In this document: piece after piece, positions 31,910-39,396 of the stretch
Numbering within the stretch: the first letter of the stretch is position 1
How the letters are laid out: each line of letters begins with the position of its first letter
DNA from: Actinomycetota bacterium
Lineage (GTDB): Bacteria > Actinomycetota > Acidimicrobiia > Spongiisociales > UBA4744
Direction: 5' to 3'
Assembly: GCA_013152275.1 (NCBI GenBank)
Contig: JAADGS010000032.1
Span: 1 to 43,925 of the forward strand
Length of the DNA stretch: 43,925 bases
Notes under the pieces: generated by a model
The model's database searches: none
Told to the model about the DNA's origin: nothing
What the model saw: only the letters and a program-made list of their open reading frames with translations
Translations under genes and position numbers: made by a program

Positions 31910-32719
31910 TCACTTCGCCGCCCGGTAGGTGCCGAGGATGTGGAGATCGTCGATCGAGTGCGGGGGCGGGTCCAGGATCCGTGCCAGCCCGACCGGTCCC
32001 GGCTCGTGCAGCAGATCCACGTAGAAGCGATAGGACCAGGCAGTTCTCCCTGGCCTGGACTCGATGCGGGTCAGGTTGGCACCGCGCAGCCCCAGTTCGG
32101 TGAGAGCCAAGGCCAACGCGCCGGGGCTGTGCGCGGTCGAGAATGAGATCGAGCTCTTGTTGTCGTCTGGTCTGGCGCACGGCGCCCCGGGGGCGAGGGC
32201 CACGAACCGGGTGGCGTTGTGGTCACGGTCGACGACGTCGGAGAGCAGGACGCTCAGCCCGTAGCGCCGATGCGCGTCGGGAGGGGCCAGGGCAGCCTGT
32301 GTAGGGTCACGGTCCTCCGCGACCAGGCGCACGGCGCCGGCCGTATCGGGCACGGCGACCGGCTCCCATCCGCGGACGGTCAGTGTCTCACGGGCCTGAG
32401 CCAGCGCCTCGGGATGCGACAGCACGCGACGGATGTCGCAAGGTTGCGCACCAGGAAGACCGATGAGGGCGTGGCGTACCCGTCCGTAGTGTTCGGCCAC
32501 GATCGACGCATCGGCGGCGTCGAGTCTGTCGAGGACTTCGAGGATGCTTCCCGTCGTCGAGTTCTCGATGGGAACGACCAGCACGTCGACGTCGGCGTCG
32601 ACGAGGGCGGCGAAGGCCTCGGCGAACCCGTGCAGCCCCACCGCTTCGGCGTCCGGATACAGGTCCGTCACGGCCTGGTGGCTGTAGGAGCGTTCCTCTC
32701 CCTGGTATCCGACCTTCAT
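31910..32719 (-). CDS. pheA: Prephenate dehydratase
   Basis: This 269-residue enzyme converts prephenate to phenylpyruvate for Phe synthesis. The catalytic domain shows YQGEERSYSHQAV, VPIENSTTGSILEVLD and the NATRFVALA motif with its essential Thr. The C-terminal ACT domain, which binds Phe for feedback inhibition, has HSPGALALAL and LTRIESRPGRTAWSYRFYVD. It is monofunctional, with no chorismate mutase domain; that activity is fused to the DAHP synthase encoded upstream. ATG 32719 overlaps the tyrA stop in ATGA. It is the last gene of the leftward aroF-tyrA-pheA operon controlled by the attenuator at 34898-35018. Confidence 0.94.
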   Translation of the reverse strand: MKVGYQGEERSYSHQAVTDLYPDAEAVGLHGFAEAFAALVDADVDVLVVPIENSTTGSILEVLDRLDAADASIVAEHYGRVRHALIGLPGAQPCDIRRVLSHPEALAQARETLTVRGWEPVAVPDTAGAVRLVAEDRDPTQAALAPPDAHRRYGLSVLLSDVVDRDHNATRFVALAPGAPCARPDDNKSSISFSTAHSPGALALALTELGLRGANLTRIESRPGRTAWSYRFYVDLLHEPGPVGLARILDPPPHSIDDLHILGTYRAAK

Positions 32720-33765
32720 CGTTCGTCACCTCTGATTCGTGCCACGGTCAACGCTTCGGCATGCAACGCCCGGCACAGGGCCGGAATGTCGTCTTTGCGC
32801 ACGAACACCTGCAGCAGGCCACCGCCGCCATGAGGGGCGTGACGAAGTTGCAGGTCGCGCACGTCTACTCGGCTGTGCTCCAGCGCCCGGCCGACCGCGG
32901 CGAGTTCGCCTGGTCGGTCCAGCAGTGAGATCTCGATCGCGGCTACCGCCGGGTGAAGTCTCTCTTGGAGCCGGCCCGACTCGGCCAACGCCGCGGTGAC
33001 CTCTACGTGCGCCTCGGCCTTGAGGAGATCTGCCCACCGTTGCAGTCTGTGACCGAATCGTTCGATCGTCTCGATGGCAAGCTGTCGGTTCGCAGCAAGC
33101 AGATCGGACCACAGGCCGGGATCGGAGGCTGCCACCCGGGTGAGGTCGCGAAAGCTGCCACCGACGAGGGAGAGGTCTCCAAGTTCTGCCGCGGCTTGCG
33201 CGATCAGCGTCGAGGCCAGCAACTGTGGCAAGTGGCTGACCACGGCGATCGCCCGATCGTGCTCGTCTGCAGACATCCGCACCGGATTGGCTCCGAGTTG
33301 TCTCACGATCTCTTCGACTCGTTCCATGTCGTCGGAATCGGCTCCATCGGTGGTGAGGATCCAGGTTGCTCCATGAAACAACACAGGTGTGGCGGCGGCT
33401 GGGCCACTCACTTCTCGTCCCGCCATCGGATGGCCGGGCACGAAATGGCGGAGATGGGCTCCGGCGGCGATCACGGGGGTCTTGACACCGGCGACATCGG
33501 TCACCAGCACGTCGGTCGAGAGTTTTCGCAGCGTTCCAGGAACCGCCTGCGGCGGCCCGGCCAGAATGAGCAGGTCCAGATCTTCGGAGACGACGTCGTT
33601 CTCGGAGACGGCGATGCTGGCGACCGCACCTCGCTCGTGCGCCGCCTGCAGCGATGCGAGATCCGGGTCCCATCCGATGAGGTCCCATCCTGCTGCGGTC
33701 AAGCCGAGTCCGATCGACGAGCCGATCAGGCCGGTGCCGAGAACCCCCGCCGTGGGCCTACGCAC
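32716..33765 (-). CDS. tyrA: Prephenate dehydrogenase with ACT domain
   Basis: This 349-residue enzyme oxidatively decarboxylates prephenate towards Tyr. The NAD site is GVLGTGLIGSSIGLGL at the N-terminus; GHPMAGREVSG and VVSHLPQLLAS are the conserved catalytic-domain motifs. The C-terminal ~75 residues are an ACT domain (IEISLLDRPGELAAVG), suggesting feedback control. The start is GTG 33765, inside the last codons of aroF (8-base overlap), and the stop overlaps pheA. Strict overlap on both sides means the three enzymes are made together, which fits one attenuator responding to Tyr/Phe supply. Confidence 0.93.
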   Translation of the reverse strand: MRRPTAGVLGTGLIGSSIGLGLTAAGWDLIGWDPDLASLQAAHERGAVASIAVSENDVVSEDLDLLILAGPPQAVPGTLRKLSTDVLVTDVAGVKTPVIAAGAHLRHFVPGHPMAGREVSGPAAATPVLFHGATWILTTDGADSDDMERVEEIVRQLGANPVRMSADEHDRAIAVVSHLPQLLASTLIAQAAAELGDLSLVGGSFRDLTRVAASDPGLWSDLLAANRQLAIETIERFGHRLQRWADLLKAEAHVEVTAALAESGRLQERLHPAVAAIEISLLDRPGELAAVGRALEHSRVDVRDLQLRHAPHGGGGLLQVFVRKDDIPALCRALHAEALTVARIRGDER

Positions 33766-34852
33766 CAGTCCGACTCCTGCCTGCCGCTGCCGCGAGCGGT
33801 GTGAGCGAGTGACGCTGCGCTCTGCGGGATTGGTGCAGAATCGTTTCGAACAGTGCCCGCACCACCTGAGGGTCGAGTCCGGAGCCTTCCGCCTCCGCAG
33901 CCAGGCCTGCGAGGATTTCGGCTTCGCGACCGGGACTGTGCAGGGGCAGGCCGCGAGCCATTTTGGCTTGGCCGATCTCGAGCGAACGAGAGAGTCGCTG
34001 AGCGAGAAGGCGGAGGATCTGGCGGTCGATCCGATCGATATCCTCTCGAACCGAGACGATACCGAGTGCCTCCATGAGCTGCTCGAAACCGGCGGCGTCG
34101 AGCTGTTGTGGACCGTCGGACAGGGCCCGGTCCGGTTCTGGATGCACTTCGACCATCATGCCGTCGGCTCCGACGGCGCGTCCGGCGAGCGCGAACGGCA
34201 TGATCAGGTCTCTGCGGCCCGAAGCATGGCTCGGGTCGATGGTCACCGGCAGGTGACTGATGGCCTTTACGACCGGGACCGCTCCGATGTCGAGTGTATT
34301 CCGGGTGCTGGTCTCGAACGTTCGGATGCCGCGTTCGCACAGGACGACCTGGGCGTTTCCGCCATCCAGGATGTATTCGGCGGCGAGGAGCCACTCATCG
34401 ACGGTGGCGGCCAGCCCACGCTTGAGGAGAATCGGCTTGCCCGAACGAGCGACCGCGCGCAACAGAGCGAAGTTCTGCATGTTTCGGGAGCCGACCTGAA
34501 GCATGTCGACGTGGCTTGCCACGAGGTCGACGTCGGCCGGTTCCATCACCTCCGAGACCGTCGGCAGGCCCGTCCTCCGCCCGGCCTTCTCGAGGATGCG
34601 AAGACCTTCCGGGCCGAGACCCTGGAACGAGTATGGGGAGGTCCTCGGCTTGTAGGCACCGCCGCGCAGCATCGAAGCGCCACCGCGGGCGACGATCCCG
34701 GCGGTTCGCATCATTTGCGCCTCGCTTTCGATGGCGCAGGGACCGGCGATCACGGGGTAGGAGCCGTCGCCGAATTGCACGGGGCCGACTCGAACCACGG
34801 TCGTGGTCGAGTCTTCATTGCGATGACTCTTCAGTGCTGGCTGGCTGCTCAT
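33758..34852 (-). CDS. aroF: DAHP synthase (type I-beta) fused to chorismate mutase
   Basis: This 364-residue protein has a type I-beta DAHP synthase domain: AGPCAIES, RGGAYKPRTSPYSFQG, QVGSRNMQNF, PILLKRG and DPSHASG, covering about residues 20-260. From about residue 268 an AroQ-type chorismate mutase helix bundle follows (VREDIDRIDRQILRLLAQR, EIGQAK, RALFETILHQSRR). It thus performs the first step of the shikimate pathway and the branch-point step to prephenate, feeding tyrA and pheA downstream. In such fusions the mutase domain can also mediate feedback inhibition by prephenate. GGAG lies eight bases before ATG 34852. A 95-bp leader with hairpins separates it from the leader peptide stop. 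Confidence 0.94.
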   Translation of the reverse strand: MSSQPALKSHRNEDSTTTVVRVGPVQFGDGSYPVIAGPCAIESEAQMMRTAGIVARGGASMLRGGAYKPRTSPYSFQGLGPEGLRILEKAGRRTGLPTVSEVMEPADVDLVASHVDMLQVGSRNMQNFALLRAVARSGKPILLKRGLAATVDEWLLAAEYILDGGNAQVVLCERGIRTFETSTRNTLDIGAVPVVKAISHLPVTIDPSHASGRRDLIMPFALAGRAVGADGMMVEVHPEPDRALSDGPQQLDAAGFEQLMEALGIVSVREDIDRIDRQILRLLAQRLSRSLEIGQAKMARGLPLHSPGREAEILAGLAAEAEGSGLDPQVVRALFETILHQSRRAQRHSLTPLAAAAGRSRTGA

Positions 34853-34897
34853 GGTCTCCGGTCCTCTCTCAGGGGACCACGGCTCCGGGAATCAAGA

Positions 34898-34922
34898 AAC
34901 CCGGAGCCGTCGGCTCCGGGTT
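34898..34922 (-). terminator. Attenuator terminator of the aroF operon
   Basis: In the RNA (minus strand) segment 1, AACCCGGAGCC, pairs with segment 2, GGCTCCGGGTT, around a three-base loop. TTTCTTGATT follows, a moderately U-rich tail. Segment 1 can instead pair with the GGCCCGGGT (34974-34966) inside the leader-peptide gene: nine pairs with one bulged A. That alternative would prevent termination. A third copy of CCCGGAGCC (34889-34881) can also compete for segment 2. Confidence 0.75.
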
Positions 34923-34946
34923 GAAGGGGTTGTGTCGTGTGCCTAC

Positions 34947-35018
34947 CTAGTGGCGCGTTCCCTTCACCCGGGCCTCGGGCCCGGCGTAAAAGAACGTAAA
35001 GACGTAGGTGGCTCTCAT
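34947..35018 (-). CDS. Aromatic-amino-acid leader peptide of the aroF-tyrA-pheA attenuator
   Basis: This 23-codon frame, ATG 35018 to TAG 34947, encodes a peptide with the run T-Y-V-F-T-F-F-Y at residues 4-11, so five of eight consecutive residues are Tyr or Phe. These are the two end products of the operon downstream. Codons 12-18 form one hairpin (CCGGGCC/GGCCCGG, 34984-34968). A ribosome waiting for charged tRNA-Tyr or tRNA-Phe would cover its 5' arm, freeing the 3' arm to pair with segment 1 of the terminator. There is no Shine-Dalgarno; the promoter at 35028-35056 would start RNA within two bases of the ATG, giving leaderless translation, as is common in actinobacteria. Confidence 0.82.
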   Translation of the reverse strand: MRATYVFTFFYAGPEARVKGTRH

Positions 35019-35027
35019 CTGACGAGG

Positions 35028-35056
35028 AGCATAGCCACGTCGCGGCGGAGAGCCAA
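35028..35056 (-). promoter_or_regulatory. Probable promoter of the aromatic leader and aroF operon
   Basis: On minus, TTGGCT (35056-35051) and TATGCT (35033-35028) are spaced by exactly 17 bases. The expected start of RNA is A35020 or A35018, at the leader ATG. It is divergent from the DUF1697 gene. Confidence 0.6.
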
Positions 35057-35128
35057 GGAGTTCTTGTCGCGGCGCTTCCCATCACGGGGGCTCCCGGTCT
35101 TTGACCGAGCCGGGGGTAGCCTTGCACA

Positions 35129-35674
35129 GTGGCTACGTTCATCGCCCTGCTCCGCGGGGTCAACGTCGGCGGGCACAAGAGGGTCCCGATGGTGAGCTTG
35201 CGTGAAACCCTTCACAGGGCTGGGTACACGAACGTGGTCACGTACATCCAGTCGGGCAATGTCGTCTTCGATGCAGACGAGAATGGTCCGGACGCTCTGG
35301 CCAAGTCGATCGAGGCTGCTCTCACGTCCAAGTTCGGGTTCGACGTTCCGGTGATCGTCCGCACTTGCGACGAACTGGCCGCCGCGGCCAGTGTCAACCC
35401 CTATGTCGGTGTCGTCGACGACGCCCAGATCGGTATCGCCTTGCTGAAGCGAGTCCCCACAATCGACGACCCGATCGATCCGGCTGTGCACCGGCCAGAC
35501 GAGTTCACGCTCGTCGGCCGCGAGGTGCACTTGCACTGCCCCAACGGGTTCGGAAGAACGAAGCTCACGAACGCCTACCTGGAAGATGCGCTGGGAGTCG
35601 TCGCCACGACCCGCAACGTGCGAACCGTTCGCAAACTGCTTGGACTGAGCGACCGCCGGAAGTCTGCCGAGTAG
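35129..35674 (+). CDS. DUF1697 domain-containing protein
   Basis: This 181-residue protein matches DUF1697. Key segments are the N-terminal FIALLRGVNVGGHKRVPM, the following VVTYIQSGNVVFDA, and LHCPNGFGRTKLTNAYLE near the C-terminus, with TTRNVRTVRKLL at the end. The function is unknown; the family is widespread in actinobacteria as single genes. The GTG at 35129 has no Shine-Dalgarno, but TAGCCT lies just upstream, so translation may be leaderless. It is divergent from the aroF operon, with no evidence of a functional link. Confidence 0.9.
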   Translation: MATFIALLRGVNVGGHKRVPMVSLRETLHRAGYTNVVTYIQSGNVVFDADENGPDALAKSIEAALTSKFGFDVPVIVRTCDELAAAASVNPYVGVVDDAQIGIALLKRVPTIDDPIDPAVHRPDEFTLVGREVHLHCPNGFGRTKLTNAYLEDALGVVATTRNVRTVRKLLGLSDRRKSAE

Positions 35675-35726
35675 TGCCAGTGCGTAGATCGGCGGCTGTG
35701 CGCGTCAGTCGCGTGTTTCGGACTTC

Positions 35727-35739
35727 GTGCTTCGTATCG
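35727..35739 (+). repeat. 13-bp repeat GTGCTTCGTATCG (first copy)
   Basis: The same 13 bases recur at 43747-43759. This copy sits exactly where the exonuclease similarity begins, which makes it a possible recombination point. With only two copies in view it may be a dispersed genomic repeat. Confidence 0.45.
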
Positions 35740-35746
35740 CGATGAG

Positions 35747-36454
35747 GTGATCCGTGACTTCCCCGAAGACCCCGTGCCGGATGACGCCCGGGTCCTCACC
35801 GCCCGATTCGGCAGCGTCATCTTCATCGACGTGTACGTGGTCAACGGCCGGGACGTCACCGACCCGACGTACCAGGTCAAGCTCGAATGGCTTGCCGCGT
35901 TGCGCCGTTGGATGACCGACACCTTTGACCTGAACGACGAGCTCGTCGTCGCCGGAGACTTCAACATCGCCCCGGACGAGCGTGACGTCTGCGACCCGGC
36001 CACGTGCGCCGGCCGCATCCACTGCTCCGAAACGGAACGCGCCGAGCTGCGGTGGTTCCTGGACCGGGGGTTCGTCGACCTTCTCCGCCTCCACAGCGAA
36101 GGCGCCGGCCGGTACAGCTGGTGGGACTACCGCGGCGGGGGCGTTCCATCGTGGCTGGGGCTCAGGATCGACCTTGTCCTCGGCACCCGACCGATGGCCG
36201 ACCGCTGCGTCGAGGTGCGGATCGACCGCAACGAACGGCGCCCGACCGCCGGTGAAGGCAAGCCCGGCGATCATGCACCGATCATCGCGAAGTTCCGGCC
36301 CCAGGAGCTTGTGGTGGGTGCCCGGTACTCGGACCGAGACCTCCCGATGCTCGCATGCCTCGGCGTCGAGCCGGTGGTGAGCGTCGAGGCTGTGCAGCAG
36401 CAGGCCAAGCAGCTCCTGTCACGACGTTCCGATATCGGGACGGACGCCCTGTGA
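35747..36454 (+). pseudogene. Exonuclease III-type nuclease, N-terminal part missing
   Basis: These 235 residues align with the C-terminal two thirds of exonuclease III (Xth): DVYVVNGRDV, YQVKLEWLAALR, the catalytic GDFNIAPDERDV, RYSWWDYRGGG, GLRIDLVL and the final GDHAPIIAKF. Missing is the start of the fold, including the metal-binding Glu of the LQETK motif, so the enzyme should be inactive. The GTG at 35747 immediately follows a 13-base sequence found again near the window end, suggesting a recombination junction. The remaining part shows no internal stop, so the loss may be recent. The last ~45 residues extend beyond the usual family end. Confidence 0.75.
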
Positions 36455-36725
36455 CTACGGAAGGCATTCTCGATCGCTGTGGGAAGTGGGCTCGGGCGGC
36501 TGCGACAGGGCGAGGGGAGAACCGGCGTCCCGGGTCTGGTTGGCTCCTCGATCAGGTAGTTTTGTACGTGAGAGGCGAATCAGATGTGCGAAGAGTGAAT
36601 GTGGCGTGTGACCGCAGATTCACCGGCGTTGGGTGAACAGAGGGTTCCACAGGAGCGTATGGCTCGTCAAGGTGTCGCCGAGCGCCCGACCGACTCCGAA
36701 GTGCACCAAGAAGAGGAGGCTTTCA

Positions 36726-37868
36726 GTGGACATCATCAACAGGGACATGTTCGACGCTCTGGTCGAATCGACGGCATCGCCCGCGGTGTCGATCTACATG
36801 CCCACGCATCGTTTCGGGCCCGAGATTCAACAAGATCCGATCCGTTTGAAGAACCTGCTCCAAGCGGCCCATCGGAGGCTCGTGAGCGATGGTGTGCGGG
36901 CGCCGGAGGCAGAAACACTGCTTCGCCCCGCCGCCGAGCTGAGTGATGATCCCAGCTTCTGGCAGCATCAGGAGGACGGATTGGCCCTGTTCCTCGCGCC
37001 GGATCGGTTCGACTCATACCGACTCCCTGTGGCGTTTCGAGAATTGGTGGTGGTAGGCGAGACGTTCCATGTCAAGCCGCTGTTGCGGGTGATGAGTCGG
37101 GGTGAGCGCTTCTATGTGCTGGGGCTCAGCCAACAGCGGGTGCGGCTGCTGCGGGCATCGAGATATCGGGTGGGTGAGGTCGACATCAAGGACGAGGTCC
37201 CGGAGAGCCTGGCCGAGGCACTCTGGTTCGAGGATCCCGAACGTCAGCTCCAGTTTCACCAGTCGGCACGGCAAGGAGAGGGAAGGCTGACGGCTACGTT
37301 CCACGGTCACGGGATGGGGAAAGAGACCTCATACAAGCGACTCGAGCGGTTCTTCCGGGCCGTCGACCAAGGGATCGGCCAGCTCATCGAAACCGATGCT
37401 CCCCTCGTGCTGGCCGGTGTCGAGTACCTGCTTCCCATCTATCGCCGTGTGAGCGAGCATCCCACGATCCTCGATGGCGAGATCACCGGGAACCCCGAGG
37501 AGCTCACGGCCGAGGAACTCCATCAGCGGGCATGGAGTATCGCCCAACCGTTCTTTCGGAAGGAGCGGGATGCAGCCGCCGAGTCGTTCGCGACAGGCGT
37601 GAATCCGACCGAAACCACCATCGAGGCCATTCTGCCCGCCGCATCCCTGGGACGAGTGGCGGCCCTGTTCGTTGCAGAAGACGCCATCGAGTGGGGGGTG
37701 GCGGACCTTCCGACATCCGTGGAACGGCACGATGAACGTCAGCCCGGAGACCGCGATCTGCTCGATCTTGCCGTCGCAGAGACCTGGCGGCACCGAGGAT
37801 CGGTCTACCTGGAGCCCACTTCGGAGGTCCCGGGCGGTGGGGCGGTTGCCGCCGTGCTCAGATACTGA
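36726..37868 (+). CDS. baeRF-type (eRF1-like) protein
   Basis: This 380-residue protein looks like the bacterial archaeo-eukaryotic release factor families (baeRF, PF188xx group): an N-terminal VSIYMPTHRFGPEIQQDPIRLKNLL, the central LALFLAPDRFDSYRLP, VKPLLRVMSRGERFYVLGLSQQRVRLLR, and a C-terminal L7Ae-like region with RVAALFVAEDAIEWG. These families are thought to act on stalled or hibernating ribosomes. GTG 36726 was chosen because AAGAGGAGG precedes it; the frame opens further upstream without similarity. It stands alone, convergent with the DUF4173 gene. The 271 bases before it contain nothing I recognise. Confidence 0.8.
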   Translation: MDIINRDMFDALVESTASPAVSIYMPTHRFGPEIQQDPIRLKNLLQAAHRRLVSDGVRAPEAETLLRPAAELSDDPSFWQHQEDGLALFLAPDRFDSYRLPVAFRELVVVGETFHVKPLLRVMSRGERFYVLGLSQQRVRLLRASRYRVGEVDIKDEVPESLAEALWFEDPERQLQFHQSARQGEGRLTATFHGHGMGKETSYKRLERFFRAVDQGIGQLIETDAPLVLAGVEYLLPIYRRVSEHPTILDGEITGNPEELTAEELHQRAWSIAQPFFRKERDAAAESFATGVNPTETTIEAILPAASLGRVAALFVAEDAIEWGVADLPTSVERHDERQPGDRDLLDLAVAETWRHRGSVYLEPTSEVPGGGAVAAVLRY

Positions 37869-37907
37869 GACCGGCCTCGCGCGCCGACCCGCTTCCCGCC
37901 TCGCCCG

Positions 37908-39290
37908 TCAGGACTCGCAGGGCGCGCCGGCCTTGTCGAGTGCCCGGCGCCCTCCGGCTTCCGCAAACGTGAAGCTGCGCCAGTCACCGGGCGCCTCCAC
38001 CATCCCGCAGAGGGTCCACGGGTCGATATGGCCGATGAGTGATGGCACCGCGTCCGCGCTCAGTGAGGAGAGGTAGCCGACATCCACCGGATCCTTCGTC
38101 AGGTTGGTGCGGGCGATGACCCCATCGGGATTCACGGCGGCGGTCCCGATGAGCAGCACGATCCCCGTCGCGAACGCAGTCAGCGCGAACGCCGACCGGC
38201 GTCCGCGCAGCAGCATCACCACAACGAGCACGAGCACCAACCCGGCCCACAGCAGGAACACTGCTGCGTAGAAGCGGGCGTCGGTCAGGCCGTACGCGTC
38301 CACATACAACCGGAGGCGGACAACTGCGCCGGCGAGCACGAGGAGCGTCTCGGCGACGAGCACGGTGAGAAGGCCATCCACGATTCGAGAGCGTTCGACG
38401 CCCTGGACGAGGCGGTCGACGGCGAGCGCGAGAAGCACGACGAGCGCACCGACGGTCACGAGCTGGAAGAACCCCCGCCGGGCATACTCCGCGTAGGTCA
38501 AGCCGGTGTTCGTATCGAGCCCGCCGAACAGGTAGGCGAATTGGATCACAACGAATACGGCGAACAACGCTGCGATGGCGACGAGGCCGGCGGTCGCTTC
38601 GACCACCAGGCGCGGCCGAGGGTTCGTCCGGGGAGCCGGTGTCTCCACGCGCAGTGCGTGCCGGAGCATGCCGAGTCCTGCCCAGGTGAGGGCTGCAACC
38701 GTCAGTACGTGGGTCACGAAGCGTCCCAGATCGATGTTGACGACGTCGTCGAGCAGGCGGGAGAAGACGGCATCCGCGCCGGCGAAGAGAGCGGTGAACA
38801 CGATGAGCACCGGCAGCACGACGAGCAGTCCGATCAGGATTCGTCCGACCCGGTTGCCGGTGTGGCCGAAGGTGACGTCCTCGGTCACGAAGTCGAAGGT
38901 CTCGACGACCGCAGCGAGTGTCGCCCTGCCGAGCGCTCCCGCGTACCGTCCGACGGTCCAGGCACGAAGGTCGTCACGCGCCAGCACACGGATGGACACC
39001 ATCCCGAGGCCGACGATGGCGATGACGGCAAGAGCTGTAAGCGTCGGTGCAGCTCTGAACGTCGGGATCCAGGCGACGACCGCAAGAACGAGAGCGAGGA
39101 GCCGTGCCGACGACGTGGGCCGAATGGACAGGGTGCGTTCTCCAAACCACACGACCGCTGCGAACAGCGAACCGGCAACCCCCAGCCCGATGCCCAACGG
39201 GTGCTGGAACACCAGCACGTCGAATGCGACAGCCATCAACACGACGACGGCGGTTGTGCGGGCCGGTCTGGCGACGACTCTCGTGTCCAT
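37908..39290 (-). CDS. DUF4173-type polytopic membrane protein
   Basis: This 460-residue protein has about ten to twelve membrane helices and the DUF4153/DUF4173 signature in the middle: FAGADAVFSRLL, AYLFGG and YAEYARRGFFQLV. The C-terminal soluble segment contains LSADAVPSL and a GDWRSFTFAE end with two cysteines. The family's function is unknown; members often accompany two-component or envelope-stress systems. ATG 39290 was chosen at the first hydrophobic segment; no strong ribosome site is seen. It is divergent from the glutamine-synthetase-like operon, with 106 bases between starts. Confidence 0.85.
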   Translation of the reverse strand: MDTRVVARPARTTAVVVLMAVAFDVLVFQHPLGIGLGVAGSLFAAVVWFGERTLSIRPTSSARLLALVLAVVAWIPTFRAAPTLTALAVIAIVGLGMVSIRVLARDDLRAWTVGRYAGALGRATLAAVVETFDFVTEDVTFGHTGNRVGRILIGLLVVLPVLIVFTALFAGADAVFSRLLDDVVNIDLGRFVTHVLTVAALTWAGLGMLRHALRVETPAPRTNPRPRLVVEATAGLVAIAALFAVFVVIQFAYLFGGLDTNTGLTYAEYARRGFFQLVTVGALVVLLALAVDRLVQGVERSRIVDGLLTVLVAETLLVLAGAVVRLRLYVDAYGLTDARFYAAVFLLWAGLVLVLVVVMLLRGRRSAFALTAFATGIVLLIGTAAVNPDGVIARTNLTKDPVDVGYLSSLSADAVPSLIGHIDPWTLCGMVEAPGDWRSFTFAEAGGRRALDKAGAPCES

Positions 39291-39396
39291 GCACAGTCAA
39301 CGATAGATGCCCGGTTGTCGTCGCGGAGTCGGGAGTCGGCGATGTATCCCGACGTCTAAGATTCACCGGCGGGTGACGGCGACCGAAGGACACGGG

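Noticed and set aside
34853-35018. A T-box riboswitch upstream of aroF
   Set aside because: No T-box sequence or specifier-loop architecture is visible, while the Tyr/Phe-rich leader peptide and hairpins explain the region better.
36616-36628. Shared AGATTCACCGGCG at ~36616 and ~39359 as a common promoter element
   Set aside because: Only two copies, with different distance to the gene starts and no recognisable -35. Coincidence cannot be excluded.
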